Shown: one piece after another, positions 52,123-59,815 of the stretch
Layout: every line of letters starts with the position of its first letter
Position numbering within the stretch: position 1 is the stretch's first letter
Assembly (NCBI RefSeq): GCF_900635445.1
Contig: NZ_LR134117.1
Span: forward strand, 3,410,001 to 3,474,000
DNA length: 64,000 nt
Direction: 5' to 3'
Origin: Serratia odorifera
GTDB taxonomy: Bacteria > Pseudomonadota > Gammaproteobacteria > Enterobacterales > Enterobacteriaceae
Position numbers and translations under genes: made by a program
The notes under the pieces: model-generated
What the model was told of the DNA's origin: nothing
What the model saw: only the letters and a program-made list of their open reading frames with translations
Databases searched by the model: none

Positions 52123-52152
52123 CACATTCGTTTTTTCATATATTATTTGACT
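52123..52152 (+). promoter_or_regulatory. ArsR operator/promoter region
   Basis: The stretch containing CACATTCGTT, TCATATAT and TTTGACTT follows the order of the E. coli ars operator (ACATTCGTTAAGTCATATATGTTTTTGACTT). It lies 50-80 bases upstream of arsR. ArsR represses until arsenite or antimonite binds. Confidence 0.65.
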
Positions 52153-52201
52153 TGTTGCACTGCCGGCCTATGATTAGCGCGGGCAACAACCTGAGGCCAT
52201 T

Positions 52202-52555
52202 ATGACAACGCTGATACCTTTACAGCTGTTCAAAAATCTTTCAGACGATACGCGACTGAGCATGGTGCTGCTGTTACGACATGCCGGGGAGCTGTGCGTA
52301 TGTGAGCTTTCCGCCGCATTGAGCGAATCCCAACCGAAGATCTCCCGCCATTTGGCGATGTTGCGCGCCAGTGGGCTACTGAAGGATCGGCGGGAAGGCA
52401 AGTGGATCTACTATCGACTTTCGCCGCATATGCCAGCGTGGGCGGCACATATTATCGAGCAGGCTTACCTTAGCCAACAGGAGAGGGTGACGCAGCTTGC
52501 CGGGCAACTGGCCGCCAGTTGTGCGTTAGCTGATAGCCGCGCAGTCTGTCTGTAA
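52202..52555 (+). CDS. arsR: arsenite-responsive repressor ArsR
   Basis: A 117-residue ArsR/SmtB repressor. The metal site ELCVCEL supplies the Cys pair used to bind As(III), and the recognition region reads SQPKISRHLAMLRASGLLKD, KWIYYRLSPHMPAWAAHII. Sequence and length match E. coli ArsR. On binding arsenite it leaves the operator and lets arsRBC be transcribed. ATG at 52202 starts MTTLIPLQLFKNLSDD. First gene of arsRBC. Confidence 0.94.
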   Translation: MTTLIPLQLFKNLSDDTRLSMVLLLRHAGELCVCELSAALSESQPKISRHLAMLRASGLLKDRREGKWIYYRLSPHMPAWAAHIIEQAYLSQQERVTQLAGQLAASCALADSRAVCL

Positions 52556-52622
52556 CGATCCGGATTTTAAATAATAACATATGGTATCCCATATGTTTTC
52601 AGCATGTCACGAGGAGGGCCCC

Positions 52623-53913
52623 ATGTGGCTGGCAGGCGCAATTTTTATTCTGACCATTGTGTTGGTGATTTGGCAGCCCAAAGGACTGGGCATTGGTTGG
52701 AGTGCTTTATTGGGAGCGGCCCTGGCCCTGCTGAGCGGTGTGGTGCAGGTGGGTGACATACCGGTGGTGTGGCACGTCGTCTGGAATGCCACTGCCACGT
52801 TTATTGCGGTGATTATCATCAGCCTGTTGCTGGATGAGTCCGGCTTTTTTGAATGGGCGGCGCTGCATGTCGCACGCTGGGGGGGCGGTAAAGGGCGCTG
52901 GCTGTTTACGTATATTATTCTGTTGGGGGCGGCGGTTGCTGCGCTGTTTGCCAATGACGGCGCAGCGCTGATCCTGACGCCGATCGTTATCGCCATGTTG
53001 CTGGCGCTGGGCTTTAGCCCGGCGGCGACGTTAGCCTTTGTGATGGCGGCCGGTTTTATTGCCGACACCGCCAGTCTGCCGCTTATCGTCTCCAACCTGG
53101 TTAACATCGTCTCGGCCGACTTCTTCAAGCTGGGTTTTAATGACTATGCCTCGGTGATGGTACCGGTGAATATGGTGGCCATTGCAGCGACGCTGATTAT
53201 GCTGCACTGGTTTTTCCGCAAGGACATTCCGGCCCGTTATGACGTCGCGCGACTGAAGGCACCAGCGCAGGCGATCCGCTGTCTGCCGACGTTCCGCGCC
53301 GGTTGGGGGCGTGTTGCTGTTGCTACTGGTCGGTTTCTTCGCTCTGGAGCCGCATGGCGTTCCGGTTAGCCTGGTTGCCGCGGTGGGCGCATTGATTTTA
53401 TTGTTGGTCGCGAAAAAAGGCCAGGCGATCAATACCGGCAAAGTGCTGCGCGGCGCTCCATGGCAAATCGTCATTTTCTCGTTGGGGATGTATCTGGTGG
53501 TCTACGGTCTGCGTAATGCGGGGCTGACCGACCTGCTTTCTATGGTGCTCAATCGTCTGGCAGAAAGTGGCCTGTGGGCTGCGACGCTCGGTACCGGATT
53601 TATTACCGCCTTCCTGTCGTCGGTGATGAATAACCTACCTACGGTGTTGATTGGTGCGCTGTCGATCGACGGCAGTACCGCCGGCGGCGTAGTTAAGCAA
53701 GCCATGATTTACGCTAACGTGATTGGCAGCGATCTGGGGCCGAAAATCACGCCGATAGGCAGCCTGGCGACGTTACTGTGGCTGCACGTGCTGTCTCGTA
53801 AAAATATCAACATCACCTGGGGATACTATTTCCGCGTGGGGGTAGTGATGACATTGCCGGTGCTGTTCGTCACGCTGGCCGCATTGGCGCTGCGCCTGTC
53901 CGTTGCGCTATAA
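52623..53913 (+). pseudogene. arsB: arsenite/antimonite efflux pump ArsB, one frameshift as read
   Basis: An inner-membrane transporter that exports As(III). The N-terminal part starts MWLAGAIFILTIVLVIWQPK and contains FIADTASLPLIVSNLVNIVS; the C-terminal part has GAPWQIVIFSLGMYLVVYGL, AFLSSVMNNLPTVLIGALSI and SDLGPKITPIGSLATLLWLH, all as in E. coli ArsB. A run of five G (53305-53309) shifts the frame after LPTFRAGW; one G less gives GVLLLLLVGFFALEPHG and a complete 429-residue protein. GAGGAGG precedes the ATG at 52623. Second gene of arsRBC. Confidence 0.9.
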
Positions 53914-53937
53914 CAGAGGAAGAGGTGGGAGCGTTTT

Positions 53938-54363
53938 ATGAGCAATATAACGATTTATCATAATCCGGACTGCGGTACGTCACGCAATACGCTGGCGCTG
54001 ATCCGCAACAGCGGCGTAGAGCCGACGGTCATATTGTACCTGGAAACGCCGCCGAGCCGTGATGAACTGATCGGGTTGATTAGCGAAATGGGCATATCGG
54101 TGCGCGATTTGCTGCGTAAAAACGTCGAGCCTTATCAGCAACTGGATTTGGCGCAGGATAGCTGGAGCGACCAACGGCTGATCGACTGTATGTTGCAACA
54201 CCCGATCCTGATTAATCGCCCGATTGTGGTCACTCCGCTGGGTACCCGCTTATGCCGTCCGTCAGAGGCGGTACTGGATATTTTACCGGATGCACAGTTA
54301 GGACCGTTCAGCAAAGAAGACGGCGAAGAAGTGATTGACGCACAAGGGCGACGGGTGAAGTAA
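53938..54363 (+). CDS. arsC: arsenate reductase ArsC (glutaredoxin-dependent)
   Basis: A 141-residue arsenate reductase of the glutaredoxin-coupled class. Catalytic Cys12 is in IYHNPDCGTSRNTLALI, and the arsenate-site arginines lie in VRDLLRKNVEP (Arg60 region) and RPIVVTPLGTRLCRPSEAV. It reduces arsenate to arsenite for export by ArsB. It is third in arsRBC, 24 bases after arsB, with AGAGGAAGAGGTGGGAGCG upstream. Intact. Confidence 0.94.
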   Translation: MSNITIYHNPDCGTSRNTLALIRNSGVEPTVILYLETPPSRDELIGLISEMGISVRDLLRKNVEPYQQLDLAQDSWSDQRLIDCMLQHPILINRPIVVTPLGTRLCRPSEAVLDILPDAQLGPFSKEDGEEVIDAQGRRVK

Positions 54364-54479
54364 ACCGCGCTGCGGTATGGCAAGGCAAGGGTTTGCACAG
54401 AGGCAAACCCGTGTTGAAATTAAATTCCCTGCGCCATCAGCCTGATAGTGGCTTTTCCCCATCTGCCGCTTGATCCTGA

Positions 54480-54525
54480 CTGGCACCTCAAATACTGTAT
54501 ATAAAAACAGTAAAAGAGGTGCCAG
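54480..54525 (+). promoter_or_regulatory. LexA box of umuD within a 10-bp inverted repeat
   Basis: CTGTATATAAAAACAG (54495-54510) is a canonical LexA (SOS) box. It is enclosed by CTGGCACCTC (54480-54489) and its exact complement GAGGTGCCAG (54516-54525), whose GAGG is also the umuD ribosome site and which abuts the ATG. Confidence 0.85.
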
Positions 54526-54945
54526 ATGATATTTTTCCAACCAGATGAAAAAGCAGCAGAACCTGCTTTCCCTCTGTTTGCCGAGCGTGTCCCCTGTGGG
54601 TTTCCTTCTCCGGCGCAGGACTATGTCGAGTCGCGGTTGGATATCGGCAAGCTGCTGGTGCGGCATCCTAACGCCACTTATTTTGTACGCGCCAGCGGCA
54701 ATTCGATGATTGATGCCAATATTCATGACGGCGACCTGTTGGTGGTCGACAGCGCACTCAATGCTGAGCATGGCAACATCGTGATTGCCGCTATCGACGG
54801 CGAATTCACCGTCAAGCGATTACAGTTACATCCCACGCGGCAATTGGTAGCCATGAACCCGGCCTATGCGCCGATTATTCTGGCCGAAGATGCAACGCTG
54901 GAAATCTTTGGCGTGGTGACGTTTATCGTCTATGCCGCGCGGTGA
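54526..54945 (+). CDS. umuD: UmuD, SOS mutagenesis protease subunit
   Basis: A 139-residue UmuD. The self-cleavage site Cys-Gly is in RVPCGFPSPAQDY, the nucleophile Ser in ASGNSMIDANIHDGDLLVVD and the general base Lys in EFTVKRLQL, as in LexA-family peptidases. RecA-driven cleavage yields UmuD', which joins UmuC to form polymerase V. ATG at 54526 follows the inverted repeat of the LexA box with no gap. umuC follows after 169 bases with its own LexA box. Intact. Confidence 0.93.
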   Translation: MIFFQPDEKAAEPAFPLFAERVPCGFPSPAQDYVESRLDIGKLLVRHPNATYFVRASGNSMIDANIHDGDLLVVDSALNAEHGNIVIAAIDGEFTVKRLQLHPTRQLVAMNPAYAPIILAEDATLEIFGVVTFIVYAAR

Positions 54946-55114
54946 TCCGTGACCATGGGCGTGATTGATGGCGCAAACATCCTATTGCCGCTTACTGCTT
55001 GGGCGGAGCAGGTCTTGAGCATCGGCATTTCTCGTCATTTTGAACAGATGAGTTGATCGCGCTTGTGATATTTCTATACTGTATTTATATACAGTTATTG
55101 TTGTGAGTATCATC
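54946..55114. other. umuD-umuC spacer
   Basis: A 169-base gap separates umuD from umuC, which usually overlap. A short ORF (36 codons from GTG at 54949) is not recognised. The second LexA box lies at its right end. Confidence 0.5.
55079..55094 (+). promoter_or_regulatory. LexA box of umuC
   Basis: CTGTATTTATATACAG is a perfect LexA box (CTG-N10-CAG) 21 bases before the umuC ATG. It provides a separate SOS promoter for umuC. Confidence 0.88.
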
Positions 55115-56379
55115 ATGTTTGCTTTGGTGGATGTGAATTCGTTTTATGCATCTTGTGAAACCATCTTCCGCCCGGATTTACGAGGGCGGCCGGTGATCGT
55201 GCTTTCCAATAACGACGGCTGTGTGATCGCCCGCAGCGCCGAAGCCAAAGCGTTGGGTATCCCGATGGGCGCGCCGTATTTCAAAATCAGGCAGGAAACG
55301 CAGCGGCTGAATGTGGCGGTATTTTCTTCCAACTATGCATTGTATGCCGATATGTCGGCGCGAGTGATGGATACCCTGGAGGCGATGGCGCCGGCGGTAG
55401 AAATCTATTCACTGGACGAGGCTTTCCTAAAGCTGGACGGCATGAGCAACGGCGTACCGCTGGCAGATTTTGGCCGGGCGGTGCGCGATAGGATCAAGCG
55501 AGAAACTCACCTGACGGTGGGCGTGGGCATTGCGCCATCGAAAACGCTGGCCAAACTGGCTAATCATGCGGCTAAAACATGGGAGCAAACCAAAGGGGTG
55601 GTGGATCTTTCCGATCCGTTGCGCCAGCGTAAGCTGCTGGCGTTATTACCGGTGAGCGAAGTGTGGGGCGTTGGCCGTCGCCTGACGCGGCAGTTGCAGA
55701 CCATGGGTATTGAAAATGCGCTGCAATTGGCGGACTGCGATACACAACTGATCCGCAAAACGTTTAGCGTGGTATTGGAACGTACGGTGCGTGAACTGCG
55801 CGGCGAATCCTGTTTGCATTGGGAGGATGTCGCACCGACCAAACAGCAGATTGTCTGTTCCCGTTCGTTTGGCCATCGCCTGACGAACTATCAGCATATG
55901 CGTGAGGCGATTTGCAGCTATGCAGAACGCGCTGCGGAAAAGCTGCGTGGCGAAAAGCGCTTTTGCCGCAACGTGTCGGTATTTATCAAAACCAGCCCGC
56001 ATGCCGCCGGCGAAGGTTATTACAGTAACCTGGCGACCACACGACTGGACGATGCCGAGCAATGACAGCCGCGATATCATCGCGATGGCGGTACGGGCGT
56101 TGGATGAAATCTGGCGGGAGGGATGTCGCTATCTGAAGGGCGGGGTTGATGCTGGGGGATTTCAGCGAATCGGCGATGGCGCAAATCGACCTGTTTGGAC
56201 GAGCACCCGCCACGCCGCAATAGCGGCCAATTGATGGCGACGCTGGATAAATTGAACCAGGAAGGGCGAGGGCGAGTATGGTTTGCCGGGCAGGGATTGT
56301 CAAACCGTGGCAGATGAAGCGCGACATGCTATCGCCGGCGTATACCACGCGCTATTCAGATTTGCTGCGTGTTAAATAG
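55115..56379 (+). pseudogene. umuC: UmuC, catalytic subunit of DNA polymerase V, four indels as read
   Basis: A Y-family translesion polymerase. Catalytic motifs are present in the first frame: FALVDVNSFYASCE (metal Asp), YSLDEAFLKLDG (second Asp/Glu), and VGVGIAPSKTLAKLANH. The frame is broken near the 3' end: extra G at 56047-56048, extra T at 56146-56147, extra G at 56197-56198, and one missing base near 56304. Correcting all four gives DSRDIIAMAVRALDEIW, GDFSESAMAQIDLF, WQMKRDMLSPAYTTRYSDLL and a stop at 56379, about 421 residues, the E. coli length. As read, translation stops at 56065, leaving the polymerase core but losing the C-terminal tail. Four indels in 260 bases are unusual even in this window. 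Confidence 0.85.
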
Positions 56380-56536
56380 CGCGCTTAGGGATGTTTTGAC
56401 CTAACTTCACCGAAAAAGCTGCCTGCGACAGTTGCCTGGGCGTTGTTAAACAATTCGAGTGTAGGTACCCTGGGGTGAAAGTTGGCGTTTTAGATAATAA
56501 CGGTGTGCGTTTGATTCCGGGAAGAGGTAAATAGCA

Positions 56537-56671
56537 ATGAATATGATGAGTTATGATGAAATAAGGAGCAGCTTTGCCTATTCAAACTACGCTTATTACA
56601 GGAATTTGCTTAACCTACAGAAATATGGTGGTAATTTCTGTCTGGGATGTGGCATTTGCAAGTGGTTTTGA
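56537..56671 (+). CDS. 44-residue ORF of unknown function
   Basis: A short ORF with AAGAGGTAAATAGCA upstream, starting MNMMSYDEIRSSFAYSNYAY and ending with a Cys cluster (NFCLGCGICKWF). It is AT-rich and lies at the edge of the T6SS region, so it could be a remnant of a toxin or a spurious ORF. No family recognised. Confidence 0.25.
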   Translation: MNMMSYDEIRSSFAYSNYAYYRNLLNLQKYGGNFCLGCGICKWF

Positions 56672-56720
56672 AAAGGACGAGGAGTTAAATTAATATAGTA
56701 TGGTTTTTTAGTTAAATGCG

Positions 56721-56987
56721 TCACGTTTTTTTGGTTGTTATTACTGGCCTAATCTCATAGGCTTTATATTTTTCATAGTCTTTCCTGATTGATTCGGCTA
56801 GTTCTTTTGTTTTTGTGAATTCTTTGTTTTCAACAAGTCTTGATATATCCAAAAGGAAACTCTTGCTTACATCGAAATGAGAATTAGGATAGAAGTTAGG
56901 GAATAATACGTTAATCACATAAGTATTATTAACCTTGATTATTGCATAATCACCTTTGCTTGTGTACATTAAAATGGCGTTATCCAT
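56721..56987 (-). CDS. 88-residue hypothetical protein, possible orphan immunity protein
   Basis: A small soluble protein starting MDNAILMYTSKGDYAIIKVN, with TYVINVLFPNFYPNSHFDVS, and a Lys-rich helical C-terminus ending ITTKKT. It is AT-rich, unlike the chromosomal background, and lies downstream of a T6SS effector-immunity pair on the same strand. That position and size fit an orphan immunity protein. No family recognised; role is an inference. Confidence 0.5.
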   Translation of the reverse strand: MDNAILMYTSKGDYAIIKVNNTYVINVLFPNFYPNSHFDVSKSFLLDISRLVENKEFTKTKELAESIRKDYEKYKAYEIRPVITTKKT

Positions 56988-57434
56988 AAAATTTCCCCGG
57001 TTATGAATTCACTTGTGGTTATTTCGCGTTCGCCTGCAGATAACTTGTTTCCAAGCAGTCATTGGGTTGAAAATAAAAATGATTTGGAAAGCTTAATCGT
57101 AACTCTCGTTTCTTTTCGGAATAATCAATATCTAGTTTATGCGGTGGTTTTATTTTTAATCCTTTTCTCATTTGATAATCAATGAATTATGCACTGAATA
57201 TCCTGTCTGCAAAGACAGGAACGGATACTTCGGAGTAAGAACGTCTTTTTCTTCATGTAGGTTGATCATGGTGTGTCCTGGAAATTGACCATTGTAATAC
57301 CGTTATTGTCTACGGTTCCCTAATGCAAAAATACTGTGCGGAAGTGCGCAAAGTCCATCGCATTAATTTATTACAATGGCAACTCGGTTATTTTTATACT
57401 TGCTAATTTCAGATGCAAGTTGCCATTTGACAGG
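56988..57434. other. AT-rich stretch with small minus-strand ORFs and an inverted repeat
   Basis: About 450 AT-rich bases lie between the immunity-like gene and the Tsi6-like gene. Minus-strand ORFs of 33 codons (57269-57168, start MINLHEEKDVLTPK) and 50 codons (57171-57019, start MRKGLKIKPPHKL) overlap by ATGA, the second ending 32 bases before the gene at 56987. Neither is recognised; they may be remnants of a toxin tail. AATGGCAACT (57375-57384) and AGTTGCCATT (57418-57427) form a perfect inverted repeat just after the Tsi6-like stop. Confidence 0.35.
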
Positions 57435-57773
57435 TCATTTTTTATATCTTTTTTGACGCTTTATATATTCAGGATCTTCTTCATGGGGAAGTATTACTTT
57501 AAGTCCTGATGCCATTTGAGATGCAATATAATTCACATTGGATAAATGTTGAGCAAGCTCTGGATCTGTGGTAGCGAACTCTTTGGAGGCATATGCGCCT
57601 AAAGTAATGGTATGCAGTTTGCTTTTGTCATTGTTGTTGCCCTCCAATATGTCTTTGATATATTGAATTTGATTAAGGGCAGATTGGTATAATGGGAAGC
57701 TAGGCAACGTGTTTTGTCTTTCTTTTACCACAGCTAAGGCTGCATTCACATAATCAATGGCTGTCATAGACAT
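57435..57773 (-). CDS. Tsi6-like T6SS immunity protein
   Basis: A 112-residue helical protein that resembles Tsi6 of Pseudomonas aeruginosa, the antidote of the T6SS toxin Tse6. Matching features are AIDYVNAALAVVKERQ, LYQSALNQIQYIKDILEG, LHTITLGAYASKEFATTDPE and ASGLKVILP. It would bind and neutralise the toxin domain of the upstream gene in producer cells. Its ATG overlaps the effector stop (TAATG), so the two are translationally coupled. AT-rich. Assigned by eye, not by alignment. Confidence 0.75.
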   Translation of the reverse strand: MSMTAIDYVNAALAVVKERQNTLPSFPLYQSALNQIQYIKDILEGNNNDKSKLHTITLGAYASKEFATTDPELAQHLSNVNYIASQMASGLKVILPHEEDPEYIKRQKRYKK

Positions 57774-59008
57774 TACGGTTTTACCTTAAATAAATCTTTT
57801 TCACTTGAGAGCAACTGTATTGCTCCACCTTTAGTCTGGAAGGGTACATCTTTTACGGACCATGTATCAAGTGCAGGAAGGGAAGTGCTTCTTAATACTT
57901 GCACTTTTTCTTGAGTTACATAAGGCATGGCTACTTTATCGACAATTTTATCTGTGCCGTAAATAGTACCTTTAGGATTAATCCCCAGCTCTGTTGGTTC
58001 TACTTTTTCACTCAGAGCATACCAATTACCTTGCCTACCATTAGGTACCTGATTTTGATAGAGCACTTTGTTTCTGTTCAAGGTCTCAACCGATACTCTT
58101 TGTGTATAATCAATCCCATTGTCAAAGTCTTTTATTTGCTGCGATGTAAACCCTTTGGATTCAAGGAAGTCCCTTGCACTTTCTTTATTTCCTCGGATTG
58201 TTATATCTTTGTTTAAATCACCGGTACGCCCAAATTTTTCATTCAAATAGGCACGTCGCGCACTGATTGCTTTAGTACGATTAAACGCATCAAACTTGGC
58301 GCCGCCTTTACCCCCGAGAAACCCACCGGCAAAGCCGCCGGCCAGCATGGACCATTTTTGGCCATCGCTGCCTTCGGCCGAACCGTGCGCCCCCGAGCAG
58401 GCTGCCGACAAATCCGCCACCCAGGCCACCCAGCGTCCCCAGAATGGCTATCGCAGGCGAGCCAATACTGCCGCAGCGCCGGCGCCAACGGCCAGCAGCG
58501 TCCAGTTAACCCAGGCCGGAATTTCGGGTTCAATCTCATCGGTCTGTTCGGTATCGCCGCCGATAATCACGTTGGGCGAGCCGCTGTGAATTTCTGCGCT
58601 ACAGGCCAGCAAATCATTAATGCGTGCCGCCGGCAGGTCGTTGATATACACCTTGGCAGAGCCTTGAGCCACCACCTTTTTGGCTGGCCCATCCTCGGCG
58701 CATTCACCAAAGGAAAGGTGTGCACGAATGGCCGCGCGGCCATTGATATAAACGTTTGGCGAACCGCCCACCAGCACGCCGGTTACGTGGCGTGGGGCCC
58801 AGGACATACTACCCAATACCTCGCCCAGCCCACCACCGGCAGAGGCACCGGCCGCAACGGCGGCCACGGCGACGGCAGCGGTTCCGCCCGTCACGGCGAT
58901 GATGGCGGCACCGATGATCGCGCCGCCAACCAGGCCGGCTATCATCCATCCCTGCGAGGCGGTATGGGCAATTTCATCCAGTTCGCGTGCAGCAGCGAGA
59001 TCCGCCAT
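57773..59008 (-). pseudogene. T6SS PAAR effector with C-terminal Tse6-like toxin, two compensating indels as read
   Basis: An evolved PAAR effector. The N-terminus begins MADLAAARELDEIAHTAS and has a glycine/alanine-rich membrane segment (MIAGLVGGAIIGAAIIAVTG), then the PAAR domain (VLVGGSPNVYINGRAAI, KVYINDLPAARINDLL, SGSPNVIIGGD), then a second membrane segment (VNWTLLAVGAGAAAVLA). The C-terminal toxin part (FLESKGFTSQQIKDFDNGID, GRQGNWYALSEKVEPTELGI) resembles the polymorphic toxin type 46 domain of Tse6, an NAD(P)+ glycohydrolase. One base is missing near 58457 and one G is extra in a G5 run (58390-58394); the corrected protein has 411 residues. PAAR tips the VgrG spike. The chaperone gene lies directly upstream and the immunity gene directly downstream. 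Confidence 0.78.
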
Positions 59009-59011
59009 GGG

Positions 59012-59812
59012 CTACGACTCCTTACTCAGCCGCAGATACTCCGCAATGCGTTCAGGATCGTTGAGCTCCTCCGGGCCATTCACCGAACGGCAGAGTAACA
59101 GGATCGAGGCTAAATTTTGCGTGCTGCTGGCTGAGGAGGTCCACAGCGCATAGCGCGTGGGCTCCTGTGGATTGCTGCCCACCACCGGCGCGATCTGCAA
59201 CGGTTCCCCCTGCGTGTGGTAGAACAGGTAACTGCCGCTCAGCGCCCGCTGCAAATCGATATGCTGATAAAGCGCGGTAATGCTGGTGAAGACGGAAAGT
59301 TGCTTATTATCGTTGTCGAAGACAAAAAATTTGCCGCTGGAGTCTGCCGGCAGCATTTCAGCGGCAAAGGTTTCCTGCCGGGTGAAGGCGATACTGGCAA
59401 TAATCTGTTCATATTGGCGTTGGTAGTATTCATCAAAGCCGTTTTGGCATGTGCCGATATAACAGACGATTTTCCGCCCCTGCGGCCGCTCGTCTAAAAT
59501 AACTATCTGCTGTTTTTGCCAGACGCGTGCGTCACCGGAGATGAACTGATAAGACAGTTCAATGGACGGTTGTCCGTCAATACTTCCCGGCGTCGATGAC
59601 GCCAGTTGGAATCCCTGCACGGTGTTTTCCAGCTCTTTGGCCAGACGAGCCGCGACTTTGTGCAACGTATCGTCAGGCGTAGCCGTGGCGCGCGAGACGA
59701 CAAAAGTAAACTCGCTGGCATTATTTTCACTTAACGTGAAGAGATTCATCGTTCTGTCTTTAAATGCATCGGGCAATTCAAATTTTGCCTCTTGCGTTAC
59801 ATAGTGCGTCAT
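59012..59812 (-). CDS. Eag-type T6SS effector chaperone (DUF1795/DcrB-like)
   Basis: A 266-residue DUF1795 protein of the effector-associated gene (Eag) family, the class that binds the membrane segments of PAAR effectors such as Tse6 and loads them on VgrG. It begins MTHYVTQEAKFELPDAFKDR and contains TVQGFQLASSTPGSIDGQPS, IELSYQFISGDARVWQKQQI and FDEYYQRQYEQIIASIAFTR. The C-terminal third (about residues 170-266) is an extra domain, longer than the classical 130-residue Eag proteins. It sits between vgrG and the effector with 3-base gaps on both sides, as expected for a cognate chaperone. Confidence 0.85.
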   Translation of the reverse strand: MTHYVTQEAKFELPDAFKDRTMNLFTLSENNASEFTFVVSRATATPDDTLHKVAARLAKELENTVQGFQLASSTPGSIDGQPSIELSYQFISGDARVWQKQQIVILDERPQGRKIVCYIGTCQNGFDEYYQRQYEQIIASIAFTRQETFAAEMLPADSSGKFFVFDNDNKQLSVFTSITALYQHIDLQRALSGSYLFYHTQGEPLQIAPVVGSNPQEPTRYALWTSSASSTQNLASILLLCRSVNGPEELNDPERIAEYLRLSKES

Positions 59813-59815
59813 GGC

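Noticed and set aside
56988..57185. 60-residue plus-strand ORF at 57003
   Set aside because: No ribosome site, hydrophobic tail from AT-rich DNA and overlap with minus-strand ORFs; not supported.
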